64,000 nt of DNA from an uncultured Francisellaceae bacterium (GTDB taxonomy: Bacteria > Pseudomonadota > Gammaproteobacteria > UBA6186 > Azoamicaceae). The stretch is taken from NCBI GenBank assembly GCA_945956915.1, contig CAMFJH010000001.1, forward strand, positions 62,001 to 126,000, given 5' to 3'. The position numbers and the translations under genes were made by a program. The notes below the pieces were generated by a model that saw nothing but the letters and a program-made list of their open reading frames with translations, was not told where the DNA came from and searched no databases. Of this stretch, positions 1 through 12,327 are shown piece after piece. The stretch's first letter is position 1; each line of letters starts with the position of its first letter.

Positions 1-56
1 AAGCACGTAAGAAATCTCAATACTCTAAACGATAATAATATCGACTTTGATGGCAC

Positions 57-130
57 TGGGGGATCGTCTAGTGGTAGGACCGCGGACTCTGACTCCGCTA
101 ACCTAGGTTCGAATCCTAGTCCCCCAGCCA
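57..130 (+). tRNA. tRNA-Gln (anticodon CUG)
   Basis: A 74-nt cloverleaf is visible. The acceptor stem TGGGGGA pairs with TCCCCCA over 7 bp, followed by discriminator G and an encoded CCA. The anticodon stem GCGGA/TCCGC closes the loop CTCTGAC, which gives anticodon CTG and so reads CAG glutamine codons. The T arm carries the canonical GGTTCGAATCC. No terminator is obvious downstream. Confidence 0.96.
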
Positions 131-182
131 AGTTCTCTTCTCCTCGCCTTACTGAGGTTACACGAGATTTAATCAGATGAGG

Positions 183-266
183 TAGCCCAGCCCCTTTGAA
201 AAAGCAGCCAACAGCATTCATTATTTTTTGAATTTATAAGAACACTAAAATGCTGTTGGGGGATTT
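183..266 (+). repeat. Partial copy of an intergenic hairpin repeat
   Basis: This stretch starts with TAGCCCAGCCCCTTTGAAAA and ends with GGGGGATTTTA, the same frame as the fuller copies at 13328-13446 and 19010-19126. Between these ends is a perfect 11-bp inverted repeat, CCAACAGCATT (208-218) and AATGCTGTTGG (249-259), with a 30-nt loop. The stem sequence differs from the other copies while the borders are kept. It lies in the leader region upstream of the gene at 416. Confidence 0.6.
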
Positions 267-415
267 TACCTAAAGGATTTTTAATAATATATCTACAAAA
301 TAACATTAACGGCATACAATTTCTATTTTGCTGTGGTAAGATGTTTGGACATAAGAACTCACTAAATGAGTGCATATGTAACATTAGTTTAATTTTAATT
401 ATTCGGAGAACGACT

Positions 416-2752
416 ATGCCAGCAATTTATGAAAAGAAAGTAAGCGAAGAAGAATTACAAGCTGCTTCACGTAAGAGAAAATTTGGTACAAATTTAGTAG
501 GAATAAAATTTTTAGATGATTCAGCCGTTATTGGTTCTAAAGGAGCCAAATATGAATCTCCCATTGAAGGTGAAACAAGAAAACGTGCTACATGGTTAGC
601 AAAGGATTTAATAAGCGTGCATTTACCCAGCGGTGGTAATAAAGCATTTGAAGCAATGCCTCCAATTTTAGAAGGTGCAAAGGAGCGAATTTCTGCATTA
701 AAAGCAGAAGGTAAAACTTTAAAAATGCAAGGTGATTTTAATATCAACTTTATTGAAACAAAAGAAAATGAAAAAAAAGAAAAAGTTCCATTTTTGGGGC
801 TTGACAAACTTGTTGAAATTTATGCAAAAGCGGGCCTTAGAGTCAAATCTATCACTGCTCCAACGTATGTAACCGGTAAAGAGCGTGGTCTGATCCATAT
901 TAACCCACAATGGACAAAAGTAAATAGCAGAGACGTAGCTATAAAAGATGTATGTTTCGAATTGGAAGAAGATAGTACGTTAATAAATTTTACAGCGGAT
1001 CAGATGAAGGACTATGTTGCTTCCGCTACAAAACAGATTAAAGAGGAATTTAAAGCTCTAGAAAATAAAAAAGTATTGCTTTTCCCACAAGATATTGCTA
1101 CTGATCACGCATTAGTAGGAACAGATGATGAAGATGGGTACGATCTGACTTGTAATATTCTTGAATCTAGAATTAAAAAAAATGATTTGTATGATATTAA
1201 GAATGAAGATCTTGTAAGTGCAGCCTCTAATGCCCTGGGTAATTTTCAAGTTAAATTATTAGCTAAAATGCTTTTTTCCGAGGAAGAACTCGATAATCTA
1301 TTCGCTGACTTTGGTCTTAAAAATAAATTTGATGCAATTGACTTCAATGCAAAAGGCCCAGCTATTAAAGGTGATGAAGCGATTGAAGTTTCAGGTGTTG
1401 AACTTAGGAAAAAATTAGAAGAAGCCATTAAAAAAAAATGGGTTGATTTAAAGTTATACACTAAAAAAGGGGCTAATGCGCATACATCTGAGCAAGTTAC
1501 TCAAGTTAAAGAATTTGCACAAGCTTATTACAGAGATGTTTATGCAAGTGCTGAATTTGCTGCTTACAACGCATTTCTATTGCCTGAAAGAAAATATAAT
1601 GAGGATAAAATAGAAGAAGTAATTCAGGCCAACGTTACGGGTGGTCATTTAGTTGCTGAAGCTGATGCAAAATGGGCGAAGGAGGAAGAAGAAAAATTGC
1701 GTACAGAGATAGCAGAAGCTAAAAATACCAAGGATAAAGCTGGTAAAGAGAAAGATCTTGAAGCAGTACGTGCAGCGGGTAAAGGTAACAGAGAAGCTTA
1801 TATTGTAGATTATATTGATAATCCTGGTAAGCTTATCAATTATATGATGAGTGGTAAGGGAATAGATCCAAGCTGTAAAAAAACTACCAGTGCTGATGAC
1901 TTCACCCTTTCATTGAGTTATCAAGCAAATGGTGGATTCCCAGAGCAGCCTTATATGACCTCTGAAGCGATTGATATTGCGCAAGCAAGACATTTCTTTA
2001 ATATGGCTAAAGAAAAAGTGGGTCGTGAACCTATCAAATCTGTACATCTTGTAGAATGTGTGGAAAAGAAACACAGCCCAATGTTCTTTAATTTAATCAA
2101 GCTAATTGTAGAAGTTTCTAGAGTTAATCCAAAGTCCTTATCAGATGTGGATTTTGAAACTATACTTGGCTTGCATTTTAACAAAGAGAAATTCCAACTA
2201 GGTGCGCAAAAGACAGATGCATTAAATGCTATAGCTTATAACACTCGATTAGGCATGACGCTTAAAAATGAGAGCGAAGAAGCAATTAATGCCCAAGTCG
2301 AAAAAGAAGTTGATGCATACCAAAAAGCCCAAATTGCTGCTATAGTCGCTAAAGCTTTAGAAGAGCAAGGAAAACAACATGAAGCTGCAGTTGCTAGCGC
2401 TTTAGAAGAGCAAACACAAAAACATGAAGCTGCAGTTGCTAGCGCTTTAGATGAGCAAAGACAAAAACATGAAGCTGAACTTGCTAGAGCTTTAGAAGAG
2501 CAAAGACAAAAACATGTAGATGAACTTGCTAAAGTAAATGCAAAGGTAGAAGCAGAAATACTAAGAAAATGTGAACTTTTAGTTGAAGCTTTCAGTAAAT
2601 CTCAAGCTCCAGCTTCAGTTGAAGATCCAGTAAGTTTACACTTCAGCCCTTCAGCACAACAACTCGGCAAGCCTGCACAACAACCTGAAGTTGCACCTGC
2701 AACTGTTGGAGAGAAAGCACCAGAGCAGAAGAAGAAACCAGAAGAGTTCTAA
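416..2752 (+). CDS. Large hypothetical coiled-coil protein, candidate secreted effector
   Basis: The start is taken at the ATG at 416, preceded by GGAGA, giving 778 residues; an upstream in-frame ATG at 341 has no such site. I do not recognise a family for residues 1-600, which look soluble and Lys/Glu-rich, with no signal peptide or membrane segment. Residues about 647-706 hold four 15-residue repeats of the form ALEEQxQKHEAxVAS, predicted as coiled coil. The C-terminus is Pro/Gln-rich and ends in an acidic, charged tail (EKAPEQKKKPEEF), which resembles the Glu-rich tails of many Dot/Icm substrates. That makes an effector role plausible, but it is inference. A clear terminator follows, so it is probably a single-gene unit. 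Confidence 0.75.
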   Translation: MPAIYEKKVSEEELQAASRKRKFGTNLVGIKFLDDSAVIGSKGAKYESPIEGETRKRATWLAKDLISVHLPSGGNKAFEAMPPILEGAKERISALKAEGKTLKMQGDFNINFIETKENEKKEKVPFLGLDKLVEIYAKAGLRVKSITAPTYVTGKERGLIHINPQWTKVNSRDVAIKDVCFELEEDSTLINFTADQMKDYVASATKQIKEEFKALENKKVLLFPQDIATDHALVGTDDEDGYDLTCNILESRIKKNDLYDIKNEDLVSAASNALGNFQVKLLAKMLFSEEELDNLFADFGLKNKFDAIDFNAKGPAIKGDEAIEVSGVELRKKLEEAIKKKWVDLKLYTKKGANAHTSEQVTQVKEFAQAYYRDVYASAEFAAYNAFLLPERKYNEDKIEEVIQANVTGGHLVAEADAKWAKEEEEKLRTEIAEAKNTKDKAGKEKDLEAVRAAGKGNREAYIVDYIDNPGKLINYMMSGKGIDPSCKKTTSADDFTLSLSYQANGGFPEQPYMTSEAIDIAQARHFFNMAKEKVGREPIKSVHLVECVEKKHSPMFFNLIKLIVEVSRVNPKSLSDVDFETILGLHFNKEKFQLGAQKTDALNAIAYNTRLGMTLKNESEEAINAQVEKEVDAYQKAQIAAIVAKALEEQGKQHEAAVASALEEQTQKHEAAVASALDEQRQKHEAELARALEEQRQKHVDELAKVNAKVEAEILRKCELLVEAFSKSQAPASVEDPVSLHFSPSAQQLGKPAQQPEVAPATVGEKAPEQKKKPEEF
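2354..2533 (+). repeat. Four tandem 45-bp coding repeats
   Basis: Four in-frame 45-bp units start at 2354, 2399, 2444 and 2489, each beginning GCTTTAGA(A/T)GAG and ending near GCTAG or GCTAAA. Units 1 and 2 share their last part (CATGAAGCTGCAGTTGCTAG) exactly, and units 3 and 4 differ by a few bases. They encode the heptad-like 15-residue repeats of the host protein. Unit number is likely to vary between strains. Confidence 0.85.
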
Positions 2753-2794
2753 GATCTTAATTGTAATTAACGCAATTTAGTTTTTGTAACGATG

Positions 2795-2830
2795 AAAAAG
2801 CTGCAGTGCGCAAGTGCTGCAGCTTTTTTT
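2795..2830. terminator. Rho-independent terminator
   Basis: The stem GCTGCAG/CTGCAGC is flanked by AAAAA on the left and TTTTTTT on the right. It can therefore work in both directions, between the plus-strand gene ending at 2752 and the minus-strand gene ending at 2840. Confidence 0.85.
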
Positions 2831-2839
2831 ACGCCATGA

Positions 2840-3292
2840 TTATTTCAGACCAAACCATTGACCTGTGGTTCCGCCAGCCCAACAACTATTGCCAATACAT
2901 TTAAAGCTTTTGCTGCAAAGTTCGGTTAAACTTTTTTCAGCACTGAAAATAGGCTGATCGATACCTTTGGGATAACAGACTTTTCCTTGGTATTGTCCTT
3001 CTACACGAATTTGTCCCACTAGATAAGCATCGGAAGAAACCGGATAGACTCCTTTGTTGGGATCAGTAGAATAACAAGCCAAATAGCAGCCTGGTGCATT
3101 TCTAAAGAGATTGATGTTTGGGATGACTTTTAATACAAAACCTTCTTCAGGTTTTTGTTGAACAACACCATCGGGACTTCTATAGACTTTAAATTTTCTG
3201 GGCAAATATTCTACATGAAAAGCATAAGAGAAACAGCCATACAAAGCAAGCAATACGCTAAGCGCTAAAAGCTGTGTCGAGTAAATTTTCAT
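2840..3292 (-). CDS. Small secreted Cys-containing hypothetical protein
   Basis: The start at 3292 (MKIYSTQLL) is chosen because AGAGG lies just upstream and the ATG overlaps the stop of the preceding gene as ATGA. The product is 150 residues with an N-terminal signal-like segment (LLALSVLLALYGCFSYA) and several cysteines in the mature part (GCYLACYS, GKVCYP, ELCSKSFKCIGNSCW). This suggests an exported, disulfide-bonded or lipid-anchored protein. I do not recognise a family. Translational coupling with the membrane/coiled-coil gene upstream suggests that the two act together at the envelope. Confidence 0.7.
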   Translation of the reverse strand: MKIYSTQLLALSVLLALYGCFSYAFHVEYLPRKFKVYRSPDGVVQQKPEEGFVLKVIPNINLFRNAPGCYLACYSTDPNKGVYPVSSDAYLVGQIRVEGQYQGKVCYPKGIDQPIFSAEKSLTELCSKSFKCIGNSCWAGGTTGQWFGLK

Positions 3293-4491
3293 GATTTTCC
3301 TCTTAAACGATTGAAGCTGTTTTTTATTAAGTAATACACACTTTTTACAGCACTGCATAATAATAAACCAAGCGTGATACATACAATCATTAAGCCCTCT
3401 AAAATCCATATCAATATCATCCCAATCAACGCAATGAATACACCAGCAAGTAAGGAGACTACAGCGCCTAAGGTCGTAAAAGGTAAACTGATAAGGGCCA
3501 AAATTAAGCCGATTATAAAGCCAATTGTCGCACGTAATAATACGATTGGCCTTAACCATTGTATGCCCTTCGTACCCGCTGGAACCATTTTATGAATGGC
3601 TTGCATGAGTATGGCTTCAAGCGGTGCTAATAAACTCATCCAGGCAACAGCAATAAAAATGTTTAATAAGCCAATTGTTTTATGCACGCAGTTAATATAA
3701 ATATGGATCTGATTAATCGATTGCGTTAAATATTCTCTAAATCCCCTTTGCCCATAAAAAGCCGGTACATTTTTCAGCAGGGGTACTATGAATAAAATAG
3801 ACACATTTTGTTTTGGAATTAATAGGGGTTCAGGTGTTTTGTATTGCGTTTCTGTAGATGTTTGGGTGTCTGTCTTGGGTGTGGCTTTAGGTGCAGAAAA
3901 TAAAGCTTCTCCGGATTCAAGTCTTTTTTCTAATTGTACCAGTTTTTGATTTTCTGTTTCTAGATTTTCTTTTAATTCTTGTAATGCAGCTTGTTTTTTA
4001 TCTGCGTTTAAACCTTGTTCATTGGGATCAATTTGTGCTTCTGCCAGTACTATGTTTTGTTTGATAAGTGTTTGTTGATTTAAGACTTCGGATATTTCAA
4101 GAAAAAGTGGATTATAAACCATGCCTGATGCGCCTAAGTTATTTTTAGTTTTTTCTATGATGGATTCTTGTGCCATTTGTTGATTTTCGAGTGTGGCAAC
4201 CGCTGCTTGTTCATGATCTTTTGTTTGCAGAATTTTTTCCAGTTCTTTATTTTTTTTAAGTAAATTTTCCTGCGCTTTTCTTAAACTGTCTTCATAATTG
4301 GGATCGGTTGCAGGACTGATTTTAGAGACCGAAACAGTGGCTTCTTCTACACTTTCACGAGCACTACGTTCTTGATTGAGTGCTGTGTTTGCAGCATTTT
4401 TCGCACGTGTTAATTGTATTTGTGTGCTTTGTAATGTATTGAGTGCAGTGTTAAGCGCAATCAGTGTATCTAATCTTGAATGGCTTGCCAT
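3289..4491 (-). CDS. Coiled-coil protein with C-terminal membrane segments
   Basis: This 400-residue protein has two parts. Residues 1 to about 230 are hydrophilic and helical, rich in Gln, Glu and Lys (for example QENLLKKNKELEKILQ) and probably coiled coil. Residues about 270-390 contain three or four strongly hydrophobic stretches (IGFIIGLILALISLPF, LLAGVFIALIGMILIWILEG). There is no recognised domain. The layout of a long cytosolic coiled coil plus clustered membrane helices is common among effectors that insert into host membranes, but an ordinary inner-membrane protein is equally possible. It is first in a two-gene unit with the secreted Cys-containing protein. Confidence 0.7.
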   Translation of the reverse strand: MASHSRLDTLIALNTALNTLQSTQIQLTRAKNAANTALNQERSARESVEEATVSVSKISPATDPNYEDSLRKAQENLLKKNKELEKILQTKDHEQAAVATLENQQMAQESIIEKTKNNLGASGMVYNPLFLEISEVLNQQTLIKQNIVLAEAQIDPNEQGLNADKKQAALQELKENLETENQKLVQLEKRLESGEALFSAPKATPKTDTQTSTETQYKTPEPLLIPKQNVSILFIVPLLKNVPAFYGQRGFREYLTQSINQIHIYINCVHKTIGLLNIFIAVAWMSLLAPLEAILMQAIHKMVPAGTKGIQWLRPIVLLRATIGFIIGLILALISLPFTTLGAVVSLLAGVFIALIGMILIWILEGLMIVCITLGLLLCSAVKSVYYLIKNSFNRLRGKS

Positions 4492-4679
4492 AGAATAAAA
4501 CTCTTTTTAGATGAACTTGTCTTTATATCGGCAAAAAAATACAAGAATTAAGCATGTTTTTGTTATTTTAAAACAGTAGCTTATAAGAAATTTTAAAAAA
4601 ACTGATCATATAACGGGTTGTATTGACTGACCAAATACCATAATCTGGATGGAATTATATAACTAAATAGGTGTATTTC

Positions 4680-5564
4680 ATGAGAACTTTAAACAATTTG
4701 ACTAAAGTACGCGTCAACTTTATTTTAAGCGTATGTGCGCTTTGTGTATTTATTTCTTTTCAAAAATTATCACATAAAGATTGTTTGCAAACAGTAGAAC
4801 AAATGATTGCCGTTCCTGCGGCGGCTGCAAATGAATCCAATGAAACAGTAATTAAAATTAAACAAGAATTGAGCATCAATAGCCAAAAAAATACTAAAAA
4901 AAATAGCACACCGTTTACACAAGTTGAAGCATTGAAGAAAAAAAATAGATATGGACAAGAAGTTGTGACTCCCAACTCTAAACCCGTTATTTCAAAATTA
5001 CAAGATGCTTGCGAACTGAATGCATTTCCACAAGGGGTACAGCATAATAAAGAGGTTCAAAAATATGTGAGACAATTTAAACAACAAAAATCTGAACAAA
5101 AATTAAATACAGCAGAAGTAAAAGCCAACTTACATTATATTGTGGGCCAAGTCGAAAAAAGAGATTTGCCTGGAAGTCTTGCTTTAATTCCGATGATAGA
5201 AAGTAATTTTAAAATACATGCTAAATCACATCGAGGTGCTGTAGGTTTGTGGCAATTTATGCCCAGTACAGGCCGTGCATTGGGTTTAAAATGTCATGCA
5301 GGTTATGATGGGCGAAAAGATGTAAAAGCTTCAACACACGCTGCCTTAAATTATCTTGAGTATTTACACAAGCGATTCAATAGAGATTGGATGTTGGCAT
5401 TGGCCGCGTACAATGCAGGAGAAGGAACTGTGGAGCGTGCGATGCGTCGCAATAGACGTGCCGGTAAAGCGACTTCTTTTTGGGCCCTACAATTGCCCTC
5501 TGAAACCAAACAATATGTACCAAAAATTATTGGTCTAACCCATTATATTAAACAATTAAACTAA
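4680..5564 (+). CDS. Membrane-bound lytic murein transglycosylase (SLT domain, MltD-like)
   Basis: The ATG at 4680 is chosen because AGG lies 8-10 nt upstream; an in-frame GTG at 4671 is the alternative. The product has 294 residues: an N-terminal hydrophobic segment (FILSVCALCVFISF), a low-complexity linker, then an SLT domain from about residue 150. The catalytic glutamate is in IPMIESNFK, followed by the family motifs GAVGLWQFMPSTGRALGL and LALAAYNAGEGTVERAM. The enzyme cleaves peptidoglycan glycan strands to 1,6-anhydro-muropeptides. The LysM repeats of classical MltD are absent, so it is a short form. It could serve cell-wall turnover or local wall opening for secretion machinery. Confidence 0.88.
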   Translation: MRTLNNLTKVRVNFILSVCALCVFISFQKLSHKDCLQTVEQMIAVPAAAANESNETVIKIKQELSINSQKNTKKNSTPFTQVEALKKKNRYGQEVVTPNSKPVISKLQDACELNAFPQGVQHNKEVQKYVRQFKQQKSEQKLNTAEVKANLHYIVGQVEKRDLPGSLALIPMIESNFKIHAKSHRGAVGLWQFMPSTGRALGLKCHAGYDGRKDVKASTHAALNYLEYLHKRFNRDWMLALAAYNAGEGTVERAMRRNRRAGKATSFWALQLPSETKQYVPKIIGLTHYIKQLN

Positions 5565-5646
5565 CTTTTGGTTGGTTTGTTTTTTGACTAGATTATTATT
5601 TTGCTGTACTCTAAAAGCAATATTTTGCAAGGGAAAGAGTTAGTAA

Positions 5647-6596
5647 ATGAGCTTTATATGTTTAGATTTTGAACGCCCTTTAGCCGAACTAGAGGCTAAA
5701 ATTGAAGAACTTAGATTAGTAGGCACGGATACCGAGCTCAATATCGAAAAGGAAATCAGCCAATTGCAGGAAAAAAGCCGCAGCTTAACCAAATCTATTT
5801 TTGGAAAATTAACGGCTTGGCAGATAGTGCAATTGGCACGTCATCCACAGCGGCCTTATAGCTTAGATTATTTTCCGCTCTTATTTACCGATTATGATCC
5901 CCTGCACGGCGATCGCAATTTTGCAGACGATAAAGCCATTGTGGGTGGTATAGCCCGTTTGGATAATGAACCTGTGATGGTGATTGGGCAACAAAAAGGT
6001 CGGGATGTTAAAGAAAAAATCCTTCGTAATTTTGGAATGCCTCATCCTGAAGGCTATCGTAAAGCCTTAAGATTGGCGAAGTTGGCCGAGAAGTTTAATT
6101 TGCCTATTATCACGCTAATTGATACCCCAGGTGCATACCCAGGTGTGGGTGCAGAAGCACGGGGGCAGAGTGAAGCCATTGCCAGAAACCTCTTAGAATT
6201 TTCTACCTTGAAAGTGCCCATTTTATGCGCAGTCATCGGCGAAGGCTGTTCTGGTGGGGCTTTGGGTATTGGCGTGGGTGATAAAACCTTGATGATGCAA
6301 TATGCTTACTATGCCACCATTTCCCCTGAAGGCTGTGCCACGATTTTATGGAAGGGCGCGGATAAGGCCTCAGAAGCTGCAGAAGTGATGGGGATTACGG
6401 CTGAGCGTCTGATTAAATTAGGTCTGATTGATGAAATCGTGCCTGAGCCTTTAGGAGGCGCGCACAGAGCTTGGGAGCAGGCAGCCAGTACCTTAAAAGA
6501 GGCTTTAGCACAAAATATGAAAGCCTTAAGAAAAATGCCTATAGACACTTTAGTGAAAAAACGATACCAACGTTGGATGAACATGGGACAATCTGC

Positions 6597-6600
<4 letters not shown>
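5647..6600 (+). CDS. accA: Acetyl-CoA carboxylase carboxyltransferase subunit alpha
   Basis: The 317-residue product has the normal AccA length and sequence. It has an N-terminal helical region ([16 protein letters not shown]), then [20 protein letters not shown], and the oxyanion-hole region [15 protein letters not shown] and [15 protein letters not shown]. It joins AccD to transfer CO2 from biotin-AccB to acetyl-CoA, making malonyl-CoA for fatty-acid synthesis in the cytoplasm. It is followed directly by tilS, whose probable start overlaps the accA stop codon. Confidence 0.97.
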
Positions 6601-9222
<2,622 letters not shown>

Positions 9223-9234
9223 GAGTTTGTTAAC

Positions 9235-10053
9235 ATGAAGTTATGTGGATTTTCAATTGGTTTAGAACAGCCCTTTTTTTTAATTGCAGGGCCCTGTGTA
9301 ATAGAAAGTGAGCAATTGGCTGTAGACACAGCCGGTTATTTAAAAGAAATGACTCAACGCTTAAACATTCCTTTTATTTATAAATCCTCTTTCGATAAAG
9401 CGAATCGTTCTTCATCGGATAGTTTTAGAGGCTTAGGCATAGAAGAAGGTTTACGAATTTTAAGCGTGGTCAAAGACACCATTGGGGTACCTGTACTTAC
9501 CGATGTGCATGAAGACACACCCTTAAACGAAGTGGCTACTGTGGTGGATGTATTGCAAACCCCTGCTTTTTTATGCAGGCAAACCAATTTTATTCAAAAT
9601 GTTGCTCGCACAAACTTACCCGTTAATATTAAAAAAGGACAATTTTTAGCCCCCTGGGACATGCAACACGTGGTGGCAAAAGCCAAAAAAACCGGTAACG
9701 AATCTATTATGGTCTGTGAAAGAGGTGTGTGTTTTGGGTATAATAACTTAGTTTCGGATATGCGTTCGTTGGCTATTTTAAGAGAAACCCAATGCCCTGT
9801 AGTCTTTGATGCCACGCATTCGGTACAACTTCCTGGTGGCAAAGGCAGCGTATCGGGTGGACAACGTGAGTTTGTACCTGTTTTAGCACGTGCAGCCATT
9901 GCAGTGGGTATTGCAGGATTATTTATGGAAACACATCCCAATCCTGATAAAGCCTTAAGTGATGGTCCCAACAGTTGGCCAATGCACGAAATAGAAAAGT
10001 TATTAGAAACCTTAAAAGGAATTGATGAGGTGATCAAAAATGGCAGAAATTAA
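9235..10053 (+). CDS. kdsA: 3-deoxy-D-manno-octulosonate 8-phosphate synthase
   Basis: The 272-residue product matches the KdsA length. Motifs include [27 protein letters not shown], and the C-terminal [13 protein letters not shown] and [19 protein letters not shown]. It condenses PEP with arabinose 5-phosphate to make Kdo-8-phosphate for the lipopolysaccharide inner core. AGGAG precedes the ATG, 12 nt after pyrG. Its end overlaps eno by 14 nt, which suggests coupled translation. Confidence 0.97.
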   Translation: MKLCGFSIGLEQPFFLIAGPCVIESEQLAVDTAGYLKEMTQRLNIPFIYKSSFDKANRSSSDSFRGLGIEEGLRILSVVKDTIGVPVLTDVHEDTPLNEVATVVDVLQTPAFLCRQTNFIQNVARTNLPVNIKKGQFLAPWDMQHVVAKAKKTGNESIMVCERGVCFGYNNLVSDMRSLAILRETQCPVVFDATHSVQLPGGKGSVSGGQREFVPVLARAAIAVGIAGLFMETHPNPDKALSDGPNSWPMHEIEKLLETLKGIDEVIKNGRN

Positions 10054-11350
10054 GGATATTCAGGCAAGAGAAATCTTAGATTCCAGAGGCAATCCCACAA
10101 TAGAAGCCGATGTAATTTTATCTTCAGGTGTCATAGGCCGTGCATCTGTGCCATCAGGCGCTTCCACTGGTAAAAAAGAAGCCATTGAGTTAAGAGATGA
10201 GGGAAGCCGCTATTGCGGTAAAGGTGTGTTAAAGGCAATAGATTCTATTGAAAGTGAAATAAAAGCTAGTTTAATAGGGCATGATGTTCGAAACCAAAAA
10301 GCGATTGATGAATGTTTAATTAAATTAGACAACACTGACAATAAAGGACGTTTAGGCGCAAATGCCCTATTAGCAGTTTCTATGGCCGCATTAAGAGCAT
10401 CGGCTAATGCCGTACACATGTCTTTGTATGAATATTTATTGGCAGGACATTTTGCTCGCACCAATGGTAAACCTAGAATGCCAGTACCCTTAATGAATGT
10501 GATTAACGGTGGAGCACATGCGGATAATGGCTTAAGTATTCAAGAATTTATGATCATTCCGGTAGTCGCACCTACGTTTAAAGAAGCTTTAAGAATGGGG
10601 GTTGAAACGTTTCATGCTTTAAAGTCTGCCCTAAAGCAAAAAGGCTTAAGTACAGCATTGGGTGATGAAGGTGGTTTTGCACCCCAATTGTCTTCGCATG
10701 CACAAGCGATTGAATATTTATTGAAAGCCATTGAACAAGCTGGCTTTAAACCCGGTCAAGAGATGTTTTTGGGTTTAGATGTAGCAAGCTCTGAATTTTA
10801 TCAAGATCAAAAATATCATTTAAAATCAGAAGATAAAAGCTTGGATTCAGCAGCCATGGTAGATTACCTTGTGCATTTGGCCACTGAATATCCTATTATA
10901 TCTATAGAGGATGGCTTAGCTGAAGATGACTGGGAAGGGTGGAAATTATTAACCGAGCGTTTAGGCAACAAACTGCAATTGGTGGGAGACGATTTATTTG
11001 TGACTAATCAACGCTTATTGGAGCAAGGCATAGAAAATAATGTTGCCAATAGTATTTTGATTAAACTCAATCAAATCGGTACTGTCAGTGAAACTCTGGC
11101 CACCATTCGTATGGCACGCAAGGCTCAGTACACAGCCATTATTTCGCATCGAAGCGGAGAAACAGAAGATACCTTTATTGCAGATTTAGCAGTGACCACA
11201 GGCGTTGGGCAAATTAAAACAGGGGGTTTATGTCGCACGGATCGCGTGGCAAAATACAATCAATTATTAAGAATCGAGGAAAGTTTAGGTGCTAGAGCAC
11301 CTTATGCTGCAAAAAATGCATTTGAGGATAAAGTAATTTTTCATTCATGA
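10040..11350 (+). CDS. eno: Enolase
   Basis: The 436-residue product has all the enolase signatures: [19 protein letters not shown] at the N-terminus, [12 protein letters not shown], the metal-ligand region [14 protein letters not shown] with GDDLFVTN, and [14 protein letters not shown] and [11 protein letters not shown] near the end. It interconverts 2-phosphoglycerate and phosphoenolpyruvate, and PEP is the substrate of the kdsA product encoded just upstream. The start overlaps kdsA by 14 nt, with GAGGTGA acting as ribosome-binding site inside kdsA. Confidence 0.98.
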   Translation: MAEIKDIQAREILDSRGNPTIEADVILSSGVIGRASVPSGASTGKKEAIELRDEGSRYCGKGVLKAIDSIESEIKASLIGHDVRNQKAIDECLIKLDNTDNKGRLGANALLAVSMAALRASANAVHMSLYEYLLAGHFARTNGKPRMPVPLMNVINGGAHADNGLSIQEFMIIPVVAPTFKEALRMGVETFHALKSALKQKGLSTALGDEGGFAPQLSSHAQAIEYLLKAIEQAGFKPGQEMFLGLDVASSEFYQDQKYHLKSEDKSLDSAAMVDYLVHLATEYPIISIEDGLAEDDWEGWKLLTERLGNKLQLVGDDLFVTNQRLLEQGIENNVANSILIKLNQIGTVSETLATIRMARKAQYTAIISHRSGETEDTFIADLAVTTGVGQIKTGGLCRTDRVAKYNQLLRIEESLGARAPYAAKNAFEDKVIFHS

Positions 11351-11368
11351 TCAAAAAAAGGTTAGCCT

Positions 11369-11650
11369 ATGACTAAATGGATCTGCATGGTATTAATTGG
11401 CTTATTAGGCATCTTTCAATATCAATGTTGGCGAGGTAATGGCAACATACCAGAATTATTGGAATTAAAAGCTAGGATAAAAAGCCAAGAAGCAGAAATT
11501 CAAGCATTAAGCGAACGTAATAAAAATTTAGATAAAGACCTACAATTATTAAAGCAATTTCCTTTAGCATGTGAAGAACGTGCTCGACATGACTTAGGCA
11601 TGATTAAAGAAGGAGAGACCTTTTTCTTAGTAGTGGAGCCCATGCGTTGA
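11369..11650 (+). CDS. ftsB: Cell division protein FtsB
   Basis: This is a 93-residue bitopic protein: a short N-terminus, one membrane helix (WICMVLIGLLGIFQYQCW), then a coiled coil (ELKARIKSQEAEIQALSERNKNLDKDLQLL). It ends in the conserved acidic part EERARHDLGMIKEGETFFLVVE. FtsB forms the periplasmic FtsQLB complex of the divisome. Its position directly after eno is the usual gammaproteobacterial one. The stop overlaps the start of the next gene. Confidence 0.95.
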   Translation: MTKWICMVLIGLLGIFQYQCWRGNGNIPELLELKARIKSQEAEIQALSERNKNLDKDLQLLKQFPLACEERARHDLGMIKEGETFFLVVEPMR

Positions 11651-12192
11651 GATTTTTAAATAGCTGTTATCAAAGCGTACTAAGCTGGAGTAGACACCCA
11701 AAAGCCGTGCGTTATTTAGGCATTGTGAGTTTTATAGACTCCTCTGTATTCCCCGTTTCGCCAGCTTTTATGTTTATCCCTATGGCATTTGCAAAACCTA
11801 CTCGTGCTTTTTGGTACGCGTGGATTTGTACCGTGGCTTCGGTATTAGGGGGTATAGTCGGTTATTTATTGGGTTATTTTGCTTTTGAATGGCTACTAGA
11901 GCCCTTTATAGAATGGATGGGTTACACGGATCTGTATTTAAGTGCTTTAGAGTGGTTTCAAGACTGGGGATTCTGGGCCATCGTGCTCGCAGCCCTATCA
12001 CCTGTGCCCTATAAGATTTTTACCATCGGAGCAGGTGTCTTACAACTCAATTTTCCAGGCTTTTTATTAGCTTCCTTTTTAGGACGGGCCCTTCGATTTT
12101 TTCTGATAGCCGCAGCCATCTACTGGGGCGGACCAAAAATGGAGGTTTTATTTAAGCGCTTTGTCAAAACCAAAGAAATTAAAAATTCTTAA
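11647..12192 (+). CDS. YqaA/DedA-like inner-membrane protein
   Basis: The 181-residue multi-span protein has the YqaA-type pattern SFIDSSVFPVSPAFMFIPMA, then GGIVGYLLGYFAFE, and PYKIFTIGAGVLQLNFPGFLLASFLGRALRFFL. It belongs to the DedA/VTT (SNARE-associated Golgi protein) group, thought to act in lipid transport or membrane homeostasis; the substrate here is unknown. No suitable ATG exists before the first conserved helix. The start is a TTG overlapping the ftsB stop as TTGA, the same arrangement as accA-tilS. Confidence 0.85.
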   Translation: MRFLNSCYQSVLSWSRHPKAVRYLGIVSFIDSSVFPVSPAFMFIPMAFAKPTRAFWYAWICTVASVLGGIVGYLLGYFAFEWLLEPFIEWMGYTDLYLSALEWFQDWGFWAIVLAALSPVPYKIFTIGAGVLQLNFPGFLLASFLGRALRFFLIAAAIYWGGPKMEVLFKRFVKTKEIKNS

Positions 12193-12327
12193 AACCGTTA
12201 TCAATGTGATACAATGGTTGTTAGTTAATGAAATACAATCAAAACGTAAAAGAGTTAAACGAGCTTTTACATCCAAAAAAGTGAATATCAACACATCACC
12301 CTCTATATTTGCTAGGAGTAAAAAACA

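Noticed and set aside
3374..3595. 73-residue plus-strand ORF
   Set aside because: It is the complement of the membrane-helix region of the minus-strand gene at 3289-4491; hydrophobic coding DNA often leaves such open frames.
12246..12270. GTAAAAG/CTTTTAC inverted repeat before the ankyrin gene
   Set aside because: Arms are only 7 bp and AT-rich, with no T run; too weak to call a terminator or operator.
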